A stretch of 64,000 nucleotides of DNA from Letharia columbiana (taxonomy: Eukaryota; Ascomycota; Lecanoromycetes; Lecanorales; Parmeliaceae). The notes under the pieces were generated by a model, which worked only from the letters and a program-made list of their open reading frames with translations, made no database searches and was not told the DNA's origin. The DNA is taken from the NCBI RefSeq assembly GCF_014066305.1, contig NW_023501070.1, positions 372,001 through 436,000 of the forward strand, given 5' to 3'. Position 1 is the stretch's first letter; each line of letters opens with the position of its first letter. Below, one piece after another: positions 48,598 to 61,020 of this stretch. Position numbers and translations under genes: made by a program.

Positions 48598-51500
48598 CGT
48601 ATTCTCTCGAATAAGACTTAATAAAAGAAACTTATATTAAAGAGTAATAGAGCTTAAAGAGTTAATTAACGAAATATATTATTCTCATATGAATCTTAGC
48701 GTAAAATTTAATCGACGAAAGCACGGTCTTAAATAGCTTAATGGAATCAAAGAAATATATTATACTCTTTATAACCCGAACTTTCTTCTACTTACTTTAT
48801 ATTAGAAGCTACTTTTATATTACGTTTATCTTCTAACGTCGTAACCGCATTAGTAATAACTGCGTATTAATATATTTCTTAAAAATTATAATAGAGCGAA
48901 GAAGATCTTTAAGTATTTATAAATTTTTGAGAAGATTAAATACCTTTAGTAAACTCTAATAGTTTTATCGAGTAATATTAGATATCTTATATTATAAGTT
49001 TAATATTATTAGAAAGATCTTTATTTTCTAGCTAGCTCGCTTATATAATATTTCTTTTAATAAATCTACTATCGAAGAACGATATAAAGATAATAATATA
49101 CTTTTGTTAGAAGATATAGTAAGCTCGTTCTAAGCTAGCTTATCGAAGTTATTTAAAAATTTTTATTAAGAAAATTCGAAAGATAAGAGAAGACTAGATA
49201 GTATATTAGTAGAGATCTCTAAGGATAAAGAATTAAAATCGTTGGCTAGAGCTTCGTATATAAGATCTTTTACTTTTGTATTCTCTATATATTTAAGTAG
49301 ATTATTAATAATAGAGATAGTATTCTTAAAAGTTAGTAAAAGCGTATATATTAATAATAGAAAACTTATATTAAAACTACTATTAGTAACAGTCTTAAGT
49401 AATATAAATATCTTATCTTACGATATAATCTTTATAGACTCTATAGACTCTATAGACTTCATAGACTTCACAGACTCTATAGATTTATTAGACTCCATAG
49501 ACTCATTAAACCCATCAAATATGTCATTATTATATTTCTACCCTTCGCCCTCATTCTCCCACTTAGAATTATTTAGTTGTTATCGCTTAATAGCGTCGAA
49601 TCTAAATCTTAAAATAGAATAATATAATTAAAATTATAGATTCTTACTTAATATCGTAAGTCGGGTTTATACCCTTTAAAAACTTATACTTATATATATA
49701 GTAGTAATAAATTCTTAAGATAAAGAATTATAATTATAAAAGCGAAGCTTAAGTAAGTAGTATTATTAAAATTATTAGAAAAGCTATATAGAATATTAAG
49801 AAGGCTTAAGATAATAAAGAAGATTAAGAGAGATAGGGCGAGATAGAAGATTTCGAAGATATTTTAAAGAATATTAGAAAAAGCCTATAGATAGCTAAGC
49901 TATAAATTAGAATATTAAATATATATTATAAATAGATACTATTATAATATTATTAATTTATATCTAATATTATTATAATATTAAGAAAATAGAGAAAGCG
50001 TAGCTTTATACTCTAATCTTTAGAATTTAGAAATATTTATATTTCGTTTTATAATTATAGAAATCTATAATATCTAATTATTTCTATAGCTATTTTACTT
50101 ATTATTAATCTTTTATAATTATATTTTATATATCTAATATCTCTTCTAATAATAGATCTAGAATAATAGATAATAAGAATAATTAGGTTCTTATAATTCT
50201 ATCTAAAAGATAAATTTTTAAAGTCTACGTATAGTAGTTATACGTAGACTATTAATATAAATACTTCTTTACTCTTTAAATATATTAGATCTTATTTTTT
50301 TTAGATATATATTAAATAATAGAAAATAGCGTTCTTAATAAAGAGATAATAAGATATTAGAGAGTTAATGAAATATAATTAATAATTTATATAAGAGCGT
50401 TAAATAGCGCTAAAATAGAAGAATAATCTAGATACTATATAATAATAGTATTAATAATATAACTGCGATAGATAAAAAGATATTAACGCTATTAGATATA
50501 AGAAAAAAGCTAATTATATATTTATATTTAAATCTATTAAGTTAAAAGTAAGTAAGGAATATTTAAGTTTCCCCGTCTCTCTAATTTTTTAATTTATTAT
50601 CTCTATTCTTTAGATAAAGCTTATATCACTCGTTTATATATTTAAAATCTAGTATATAAGATCTTTTATTATCTCTATCTTAATATATCTATAGCTTTAA
50701 ATATATTAATAAAGAATATAGTAAGAAAGAATCTCATCTAATCTTAATCTTAGTTAAATCTTATTTCTTTTAAATTAACCTCTAATAAGAGGCGTTAGAA
50801 GAATATATCTAAAATTAATACGAAGAAGTAGAGAATTTAAGCTCTAGATTAGAAGAATAGATATTTAGTTTCATAAAAGAATTATTATATATCTTCGCCA
50901 CCTCGCTAGTAGAAGATAGATTCTAAAAATAAGAATAACGATAATAGCTTTAAGCGTACACTTCGAAATTTTACTATAAGCTGCTCGATTTAATTACGTT
51001 ATTAATAAAGATTAATTTTAGATATCTAAAGTTATAGTATACTATTAAACGAAGAAGGGGATAATAAGCTTAATGAGTTTAAGGTAAAAATCGCTTTACT
51101 AAAAGATAGCTCTACTATTTAATCTTTAGCATCTATCTTTAAATCTAGAAAATTGAGTATCCTTAATAATTTTTTTAAAAAAGTATTAGATAGAGCTAGT
51201 AGTATCTTTGCTAATATATATATAACTTTCGATAAGCTTAGAATTTATTATTAACTCGTATATCTAGTAAAATTTAGAATAACTTTTTATACTTTTATTA
51301 TTAAGACTATATAGAGAGATAAGATTATAAGATAAAGTTAAAAATAAAAGAAGAGTAATAATAGAATTAATTGGAATGAAAGTAATTAAAAGATTCGCTT
51401 TATTTAGAATATATAGATATAATTCTTAGCTCTATATTTATTATAATACTTATACTAATAACTTATAGATTAAGATCCGAGATTATATTAAGAATAATAA

Positions 51501-53490
51501 GAATTACACTCTCGAAAGTATCTTCGAGTATATATCGCTTATTAAATTCTTCGCCTTTAAGTATTCTCCTAGTATATTTAGTTAGATCTTCGACTTTATA
51601 AATAAATATATTAATATTATAAAGTCTAATACGAAGCTAGCACTTTATTTCTACTTTAAAAATAAATTCTTTTATTCTATTCTCTATTTCTTCGCTATAT
51701 ATCTATTTCTAATATATCTTAAAATATATAAATTAATTTTACTATAAGAGTTAAACTCTATATAAACTAAGTAATAGACTTATAAGCCTTATATAACTCT
51801 AAATATAGTCGAAATTTTCTTTTAACGTAAATTCTCGTTATAGCGAAGTCTAAGAAGTATTATATCGATATTAAAAACTTTATATATATTAAATTAAAGA
51901 AGCGTTGTTCTAGATATAAATCTATTAGCTTTATTAAACCGAATAGAAATACTAATTATCTATTTCTAGAGACTTCGCCTTCGAAATAAACATGCCTATT
52001 TACGCTATAAGCTCTATCTTAATCTAAGAAGTATATAATCTCTATTTTTCTTATCTTCTATATAACTCTATCTACTTTCTTACTATAATTCTACAAGAGT
52101 ATTATACTCTATTATATTTTACTATTCTACTAGATTAGAAGAGTATTAGATTTTTAGCGGAGATATAATATCACGATATCTATAATATATAATATTTACT
52201 TTATAAGATAGATATTTCTTAAGATGTATATCTAGATATCTCTTAGATGGGTTAAATTTTACGATATTTACTTAGTAAAGTAAGCTTATAATATATATAG
52301 AATTAAGATATTAATTCGAAGAAAGAGCTACTTTCAGAAAGTATCTTACGAATTAACTAATTCTCTTCTATTATCTAATATTATATCGCAAAATTATATT
52401 TATTACGAGCTAATTAATATAATAAAATATATAATTATTAGATATTCTTAGAGTAAGACTATCAAATATATCCTAGCTACTATAAAATTACGGAGAGTAC
52501 TCACTTAATATCGCGTTAGTCGATATAGTATATTTAAATAGCGAGAAGATTCTTTATAGTAATAATATATTCTATCTCGCTATTATAACTATAGAATTAT
52601 ATCTAATATTTATCTATCTTATCTATTAATCTTATCTATTATACTTACTTAAGTCTTATCTTTAAGCTTTAATATTCTCTATATATTTCTATAGATATTA
52701 AATTTCTTTTTTCTATATAAAAAGATATAATATAGATATTAGAGGAGTATATACTATTATACATTTTAACTCTATCTAAGAGTATTATCTATATCTTTAT
52801 CTACTCTATCTTTATGAAATAAATACTATAACTTTAGATAGAAGATTTACTCTTATAATCCTCTAATGCTAACTTTAATTAAAATATTAGTTTAATAGTA
52901 TATTAATATACTATAGTGGCTAGGCGAGAAAGTAATATAGTATCAATAAGTTTTTAGTAATTAATTATAATATGAGATAAGATAGATAGATAGAATATAT
53001 ATAGTATTCACTTTTATCTTCGTCTTTATAATCTATCTACGTAACTCTCTAATAAGTCTCGTCGTTATCTTATAACTTAGATTAAGAAAGATATATAAAG
53101 CTAGCTATAACCCCTATCTTTCCTTTTAGTTAATTACTCTAGGCCCGGAGATAAAATCTATTATTATAAGCTATCGCTCGCTTAGCCTCGGTTAATTTAC
53201 TATACATTCTCTATTCTATACTATACGCTAATAGAGATATATACGAGAATAGTATAATAACATTTAATAATATATCTTCCAAAATTGTGCTTTAATAATA
53301 TATTCCATTTAACGTCGCATTAATACACTATTTAGCTAAAGACGTTATTATATAAAATACGGTGCTAATAGACTCCGAAAGCGACTCGAGAAGCCTAATA
53401 GATTCCGAATAGATTTCCGACAGGTGTGCTCGGCTAACCTTCCTTGTACGGATCGTTTACTTTTCGTCTTATGCATAGGTAAGCCCCCTA
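48598..53490. mobile_element. Right part of the unclassified RIP-damaged element
   Basis: This continues the element interrupted at 43157. It is AT-rich, CA/TG-depleted sequence with a few better-preserved patches. The last 0.6 kb (about 52.9-53.49 kb) keeps CG-rich motifs such as gactccgaaagcgactcgag and gtgtgctcggctaacc, like a terminal region. An open frame at 49242-49622 is probably chance in a damaged repeat. I found no terminal repeat linking it to 37.8 kb, so the family and exact ends are unknown; more than one element may be present. Confidence 0.5.
49432..49506. repeat. Tandem 9-mer repeat (TAGACTCTA type)
   Basis: About eight consecutive degenerate copies of a 9-bp unit (tagactcta, tagacttca and similar) keep one reading phase (Ile-Asp-Ser/Phe repeats) within the AT-rich tract. 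Confidence 0.75.
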
Positions 53491-56400
53491 ATATAGATAG
53501 TTTTCTTTATATTATTATAAAGAAAAGCGATTTTAATATTTATTTATTTTAATTTTTAATTAAGGGCTATTATTAAAGTAAAGATCGCTTTATAATTTAT
53601 AAACTTAATTATAAAAATAAAAGTCTTATTAAAATCTACGCTTTCGCGCTATTTAAAATTATAAATTATTTATTAAACTTTATATTATATAATCTCTCTA
53701 ATAAAATCTTACTTAAATTTATAAATCTATTTATTATCTAAAATATATATATTTAAAAATAGATTTATTAAGATTTAAGTATTATTAGCTATAAGAGAGT
53801 TAACTTCTTTCTATATAATAAATTCTTATTTTATTTTTCGATATTTATTTACTATTATCTCTCGATATATTTAAGATTTAAATAGTTTAAAAGTATTAGC
53901 TTTAGCTAAAAAGGCGAGTAAATCTAATAAAAAATCGCGATAAGTCTTAAGAACTTTATATCGTCTAGACTATTTTAAGAAAGACTATTAATTAATTATA
54001 AATCTAATTATAGACCTTATTAAGGCTTATAAAGCTATTAAAATAAATTCTATAAATATATTTTCGCTTAGAGTTTTAGATAATTTCGACTCTATTCTCT
54101 CTAGATATACTCGCGATAATATCTACTATAAAGATATTTATAAAGATACTTCTTTAATAAGAATTTATATAATAATAATAAATTCTCTTCTAACGGCTTT
54201 AGCTAAGATAATTATTATTTTAATAAATATTTCTTATTTTATTCTTTTTAAGACTTTTTTCTCTAAAATTAATATTAAAGAAGCGGTTAATAACTTATAT
54301 ATAATCTTTTATAACGTATTTATATAGCGCTTATTTCTATTCTTAAATAGATTTTAATTATTAATCTCTTTTTTTTAATAAGATTAAGTTTAAATAGAGT
54401 AAGCTTAAAAGAGATATTATTAATTTAAATTATATTTAAATAAATCTAAATTTTACTATTTAATATTAATATATAATAAAATTAATTAACTTTATAATTA
54501 ATTAAGCGTCTCTTATAAACGTAATTTTTATATTTAATTTAGTTAATATTTAGTAGATATATTTAATAGAAACTAATCTATTTAATAATTTAAAAATATA
54601 AAATATTAAATAAATAGTTTATAAAGGCCTTATAAGAGATAATATCTCTTTTTAATATTAATTATAGATTATATAGATAATTAAAAGCTCGCGTAAATTT
54701 CGATTAATATTTTTATAATAATTTACTCTCTTTAAATATAGTATTAATCTTATATTATATTATTTAATTAAGATATTTAAATTTATTATTTATTTAAAAA
54801 TTATTAAGTATAATATTTTTCTAAATAATTTCTTTAATAAGTCGAAAAGTATATATATTATAATTATTATACTCGAAATTATAATTACTATAAAATCTAA
54901 TATAAATATAATTTTTATACTCGACTTAATTTAGAAAAGACTTAAACGTCGTAAGAATTATAAGATTATTTTTATTAGAAAATAAGAATATAGCGAAATA
55001 AAGCGTTTTATTATTTAGAAAGATTACTATCTATTTATAATTATTATAAAAAATAAAAAAAAACCTTTAAAGATTATTATAAATTAGATTATTTTTTTAG
55101 CGATTTAATATTATATAATACTTATATAATTTAATTTTTATATTAATAATACTATATAATTTATATATATCTTTAAAAAATAAAATAAATAAGTTTATTT
55201 TAATATATATTTTAATTAATTTTTTAAGATTCTAATATTTTAAGTAATTATAATAAGCGTATTATATATATAAGATTTTTTTATTAATTTAAAAATCTAA
55301 GATATTAGCGAATAAGAATAAAAATTTAAATTTAGATATAGATATAGATATAGTAAACTTATTATAAATAGAGATATCTTTATTAATAATTACTAAGTAT
55401 ATAAAAATCTTTATTTATATATTTAATATATAAAAATAATTACGCTAACGTCTAAAAATAATATTATACTCTTCTATTTTAATACTTTTAAGTATAAATT
55501 AAAATAAATAATTTTAATCTTTAAATTATCTTTAAAAAATTAAATTAAAACTACTATTAGAGATATATTAGATATCTTTTATATATAAAATTTATTTACT
55601 CTTAAGACTCTTATATTTAAATTTAATATATTTAAAATTAATAACTATAGTTAAACTATTAACTTTATTAATTAAATAATATAATTTAAATAAAGTAAAG
55701 ATTTAAAAAATTAAGAAGTTATAAGTAATATATTAAGTATAGATATTATTAATAAATTATAAATACGATAATATAGCGATTATAAATATCGAAGAAATTT
55801 AAATTATAGTCTTTAAACTCTTTTTAATAGAGAAATAATAGACTTAATTTTATAAGAATTAAAAATTAATAATAAGATATATAGTATTCTTTAAATTAGA
55901 GTTAATATATATTATAAAACTATATATTATCGCTAGCTAGATATACGTAATAGTAATTTTAATATTATTAAATTAGCGATTAATAGTAAACTTATTATTT
56001 TAAATATTTTTATTTTTATCTTTATTACTCGAGCTAAAGGAATTATTATTATTACTTCTCTTATTATTATCTTTATTATTATAACTATCGTAATCTTTAT
56101 AATTATCGCGATTTTCTCTATTACTATTACTATTCTATTTCTTAAATTTAAAATATAGAAAGATATATTCGATATTATTATATTAGTTCTTTTTATAATA
56201 ATTATAATACTTATAAATTTAAGTATAAATACGAAAGTTATTAATATAGATTTTTTATTAAATCTTATACTCGATAGTTTCGTCGATAATAATTAATATA
56301 ATAACGCTTTATAAATTATATATAAAGAATTTATTAATTAGCGTAATTAGTATATAGACTTTAATATTAATTAAATTAATAAAATTAATTATAATATTAA

Positions 56401-58376
56401 TAAATTAAGTAATTATATAATTTAAATCGAACTTTATAATATCGTTATTCTTAAAAATATTATAATTTTAATTATACTATTTATAGTATAAATTATATAA
56501 AAAATCTAAGTCTAAGTAAAAGCGATAGATCTTCTAATTTTTATTAAACTTTAGCTTTAAGAATAAGTTATTAAACTTATTTAAAATCTTTATAAATTTA
56601 TCGATATAAAATTAAGAATTATTATTATATTCTATAAAGATAATATTATTTATTTTTCTAAACGTGAAATTAAGAATATTTAAGCTTTAAAATTTAAACT
56701 TATTTAAAATCTTCTAAACTTCTTTAACGTTAATTTTATTCTTAATTTTAAAATATAAATTTTTTTTATAACGCGATTTTAATATAGTATAGATTTAATT
56801 TTATATTTATAACTAGCTATTAATCTAGAAATCGATAATAATAATATTAATAATTAATTTTATATAATCTTTTTTAATATAGCGCTATAATCTAAATAGC
56901 TTTAATTTATTCTTAAATTATTACTTTTAAATTTAATAATTAAAAATATCTTTAAATTTATTAATATTATCGAGACGATTTAAAAAGATTAAAATTTTAA
57001 ATTTCTTAAAAGATATAATACTTAGAGACTTAATAAGCTCTCTTTATTAGAGAATAAATTAGATAAATTAAATAAGCTCGCTTTATTAAAGTCTAAATTT
57101 AAAAATAAAATTTATATATTAATAAGGCTTAAAGAAGTAGTTAGAGTAAGCGATATTAACGAAATTAAATATACTCGAAAATTAAAGAAATCTTTATTAA
57201 AGATTAGCTTTAATAAAGACTTAGAGATAAATTATTCTAATATCGAATTAAAATTAATAAGAAAGCTTAATATATATTTACTTTTATTATTAGAATATTT
57301 CTTATAATATATTAAAGATTTAAATATATAAGAGAAATCTTATTAAGCTTTAAATATATAAAAGAAATCTTATTAAGCTTTAAGATTAGCTCGATATAGC
57401 TTAAATCTTTATTTATAAAGATTTATTATCTATTAATACTTAAAATAGCGAATAATATTCTATTAAAAAGTTAAATAATTAATAAATATTAGAGATATTA
57501 AAGTAATTTAAAAATATTATAATAATAAAAATCTATCTCTTATATATAGATATAATATTATATTATTAAAATTATATTAGCTATCTTAATAACTAAAAGC
57601 TTTATTTATCTTCTCTAAAATTAATTTAATTAAAATTTAAGATCGAGATCGATTGTAAGATTATTTACTTATTATCGAAGTATTTTATCTCTAAAGCGAG
57701 TACTCGCGTTAAGACTTCTTTATAATAATAAAAGGTTTTTCTCTCTTTCGCTTTTAAAATTAAAATTCTTATTTTTTTAATTAATATATTTTTATTAATA
57801 ATAATTAAAAACTATATAATTAACGTCGAAGCTAGAGTTATTTTTTTTTAAATTATACTTTTTTTAGCGATAACTAAAATAGCTAATTTCTAGCCTTTAT
57901 TATAAATATTTTATAATTAAATAAATACGAAGTCTAAATACTCGCTATCTAATTCTTTAATATTTATAATATATAAATAAGAGCGTATTATCTCTTTATT
58001 TAGCGTATCTTATATAAAAAAGCTAATAATATTTTAGAGATTTTAATAATAATATAATTTAATTAATTATATAATAACTTCGATAATTTTATATAGATAT
58101 AATATATTTTAACTCGCTTTATATTATCTTAAATAAAAAGTAAAAGCGCTTAAGCGATAGTCTTTAGTCTTTAAATTATAAGCGAATTATAATTATTTAA
58201 ATTTAAAACGACTATTTTAAAGTAAGAATTTCTTATATTAAGAAGATTAATAAAGTCTTCTATAATTATAATTATCTCTATTATAATAGATATAAATATT
58301 TAAAAATAATTATAATTATAGCGATAGATTATATTATTATTAAAATAATTATCGAGTATAGCTTAAACTTATAATT
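53491..58376 (-). pseudogene. Outer copia gag-pol, N-terminal part
   Basis: Read on the minus strand from the right LTR leftwards. Close to the break, the frame gives FNKTFIFIIKFINYKAIFTL and then INIKIAFLYNNIKKTIYI at about 53,545-53,495, the fingers and palm of copia reverse transcriptase (family form KTAFLYGDIEETIY). Asp and Gly have become Asn, as expected from RIP. Integrase and gag should lie between 54 and 58 kb, but RIP is so heavy that I cannot place their motifs. Reading continues across the nested insertion at 37,790. Confidence 0.8.
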
Positions 58377-58528
58377 TATTAAAATATAAAGATAGAATAC
58401 TTAGTTATATTAATTATAGAGTTCTATAAAAGAAAAGAGTAATTTAATATAAGCGCGTTAAGGCGTATTATATAACGAAGTTATATAATCGCTAAGACGC
58501 TAAGAGTTATATAATCCGAATTTCAATA
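58377..58528 (-). repeat. Outer copia LTR, right copy (5' LTR in element orientation)
   Basis: 152 bp, gap-free against 35748-35899 but far more damaged: nearly all CA and TG are converted (for example gagtaatttaatataagcgc). It is followed directly by the GACTC duplication at 58529-58533. Confidence 0.9.
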
Positions 58529-58533
58529 GACTC

Positions 58534-58998
58534 TTCTCGTAAATTTAATAATTTAAATGAAAATCTTACTTTTTAATATTAGTATATATAAAAGAATAAG
58601 ATAGGGCTAAGCTTGGAAACCTTGAATTTATATGTGCAGCCAATTATCAATTCGGGTCCTATACGCTTTTTGGTTAGACCGGCTAAATCAGCCCGATAGC
58701 CCTTCCGCGCCTCCCTCATCAAAAATTTGTATATAGAAGTTTTACACTTTGAAGTACTCAGCTTGCGATATATATAGTTACTTCATAATTCCTCAAATTG
58801 TAAAGCTCGCTTTGCGCTTTCTAACGCTGTAAAAATAATGAAGTTTGACCTACTATTGGTGGATTAAATGGATATTTAAATATAATAGTTATAGTAGTCA
58901 CACTAGACGCGTCCGGGATCGGATAATAATAATCCTTCCACCTGTTTGTGTAATCATTCTTCTTCTACCATTCTATCAATTCTATTAATTCCATCAAT
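58534..58998. other. Island of mixed composition before a short open frame
   Basis: From about 58,590 to 58,990 the sequence returns to more ordinary composition with CA and TG present. It ends in a pyrimidine-rich leader (ttcttcttctaccattctat) before the ATG at 58999, resembling a promoter and 5' leader. No gene is inside it. Confidence 0.45.
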
Positions 58999-59337
58999 AT
59001 GAATATAATCGTCCTCGATACCCCTCGCAACGTCTTAGACATATATACTCCTTTTACCCGCCTCTTAGAGTCTCTACTAACGCCCCTAGACTACTTCTCG
59101 ATAAATTCGTTACTGCTGGTAATCGAGGCCGTAAGCGAGTTTAATAGCTATCTACTACTACTTATAAACGCGCTAGAAAGCCCTTTAAAAGAATCTAAAC
59201 GAATACGTCCTCCCCTATATACTCCTCTTAAGCCAGCGATAATATCTTTTAACCCAGCGATGCTACCTCTTAAAACGCGTTTATCTACTTATAAACGCGT
59301 TGAAAGGCCTTTAAAAAGAGCTCGAACGGATTTATAG
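58999..59337 (+). pseudogene. Short open frame, probably the N-terminal remnant of a repeat-borne gene
   Basis: 112 codons from MNIIVLDTPRNVL to a TAG at 59335. Composition is protein-like, with a Leu-rich segment and a basic C-terminal patch (YKRVERPLKRARTDL), and the codons are depleted of CA/TG as if partly RIP-mutated. The frame stops at TAG, which may be a mutated CAG: the next codons (SSSSIYSS) continue the Ser-rich style before another stop. There is no known domain. The upstream leader and good ATG suggest a formerly expressed gene, now truncated. Confidence 0.4.
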
Positions 59338-59394
59338 CTATCGTCCTCCTCTATATACTCCTCTTAAGTTAGCGATACTTGATTAGCCGCTTAA

Positions 59395-59495
59395 TTAATA
59401 CTATCTATTCTATTAACTTAGTAATTTACTTAGTTAGATCGTTAGCTAATTACTTAATTATTTACTTAGTTAGCTACTTAGCTAGCTACTTAGTC
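59395..59495. repeat. Short tandem repeat of TTACTTAGTTAG type
   Basis: Degenerate copies of a 10-12 bp unit (acttagttag, acttagctag, attacttaatt) lead into the larger tandem block. Confidence 0.65.
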
Positions 59496-60665
59496 TAATA
59501 CTCTATAAGAGAAGAAGTAAGAGAAGGAACTATAATAGATAAATGCGGAGAATACTACGGAGAAACTAAGCGGTAATAAGACTACTATCGTTAAGAATAC
59601 GGCTCAGCTCTCTAAGATCTCACGTTATATTAGTTATCTATTTAGTTAGCCACTTAGTCTAATAGTCTATAAGAGAAGAAGTAAGAGAAGAAACTATAAT
59701 AGGCAAATGCGGAGAATACTACGAAGAACACTGCGGAGAAACTAAGCGGCAATAAGGTCATCATCGTCAAGAATACGGCTTAGCTCTCCAAGATCCCACG
59801 TCATATACTCTCTACGATTTTATATTAAATTATTACTTAGTAAGTGAAGAACACTACTACAACTTAACCTATTATCCCCACTATATTAAGAAATAAGAGG
59901 AGAATCTATAATAGGCGAATACGGAGAATACTGCGGAGAATATTGCGGAGATAGTTATTAGTAGCAGTAATATAATAGGCCTACTCTTTACGATCTTATA
60001 TCAGCTCGATACTCAGTAAGAGAAGGAACTACTATAGTAGGTAAATGCGGAGAATATTACGGAGATAGTTATTAGCAGTAGTAATATAATAGATCTACTC
60101 TCCACGGTCTTACACTAATCTATTTAGTTAATATAAGAGAAGTTAATATAGTAGGCGAATACGGAGAATATTACGGAGAAATTAAGTGGCAATAAGGCCC
60201 CTAGTATTAAGTACGGTTTCATATCAAATCATCACTTAATAAGCGGAGAACATCACTGCAACTTAGTCTATCATCCCCACTATATTAAGAAGTAAGAGAA
60301 GAAACTATAATAGGCAAATGCGGAGAACACTGCGAAGAATACTATGGAGAATACTACGGAGAAACCAAGCGGTAATAAGGTCCCTAGCACCAAGAACACG
60401 GCTTAGCTCTCCAAAATCCCACATTATATACTCTCTACGATTTTACATCAAATTATCACTTAGTAAGCGGAGAACACTACTGTAATTTGATCTATTATCC
60501 CCACTGTATTAAGGAGTAAGAGGAGGAACTATAACAGGCAAATGCGGAGAACACTGCGGAGAAACTAAGCGGTAATAAGGCTACCATCGTCAAGAACACG
60601 GCTCAGCTCTCCAAGATTCCACCTTATATGCTCTCCACGATTTCATATCAAATCATCACTCCGGA
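59496..60665 (+). repeat. Irregular tandem repeat block, about seven units
   Basis: A core aaatgcggagaa(c/t)actgcggag recurs at about 59541, 59705, 59915, 60042, 60156, 60315 and 60540, so the spacing is irregular (about 114-225 bp). Longer units also share taagcggtaataaggc, caagaacacggctcagctct and a segment ending in a Leu-Ser-Thr-coding stretch. Later units keep more C and G than earlier ones, so RIP-type decay falls off to the right. The best-preserved unit (60540 on) can be read as NAENTAEKLSGNKATIVKNT, suggesting that the repeat came from a coding array. Confidence 0.8.
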
Positions 60666-61020
60666 ACGATGCATATTTGGACGAATTGAAACCATCCGAT
60701 GTCTTGCTCTAACAGCTATTTCATTATTCGAAAGATTTCACTGCGGCAGAAGATAATGTGGGATTCACACCACTAATTAGTATGTTGTCTCCATTTCTTT
60801 CCGATATTTCGATACTTCTTGCCATAAGGATATGGCCTTTCTCTGTTTTTTATAGGCAATTATTATGGATCAATTCTCTACACTCGATATACCTTCCTAA
60901 TTAGGCCTTAGCGCGTCTCTCTTTGTACATATGTGCCTGTATGTAGGTCAAAAACGCACAGCAAGCGATCAGAGTTCGATTTGACTTAGAAAAATCCAAC
61001 TCTATAAATTTAATTCATGG
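60666..61020. other. Island of ordinary composition, no gene recognised
   Basis: About 350 bp with near-normal base composition between the tandem block and the AT-rich right end. Reading all frames gives no protein family. It may be unique sequence between insertions or the end of an element that escaped RIP. Confidence 0.4.

Larger units (their letters stand above)
35748..58528 (-). mobile_element. Outer Ty1/copia LTR retrotransposon, interrupted by nested insertions
   Basis: Two direct repeats of identical length (152 bp) lie at 35748-35899 and 58377-58528. Each begins TATTAAAATATAAAG and ends AATCCGAATTTCAATA, that is TG...CA termini after RIP. The 5-bp sequence GACTC sits immediately left of the first copy (35743-35747) and right of the second (58529-58533), a target-site duplication. 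Between them, copia reverse transcriptase is readable on the minus strand in two pieces (to about 37,790 and from about 53,491). Removing the 15.7 kb between leaves about 7 kb, a normal copia size. The element is inactive: every domain carries many stops. Confidence 0.9.

Noticed and set aside
49242..49622. 126-codon frame with Ile-Asp-Ser repeats
   Set aside because: It lies in RIP-damaged repeat sequence; the repeats come from a 9-bp minisatellite and the rest has no family features.
59496..60665. CRISPR-like array
   Set aside because: Unit spacing is irregular, the spacers are themselves repeats, and the host is a fungus.
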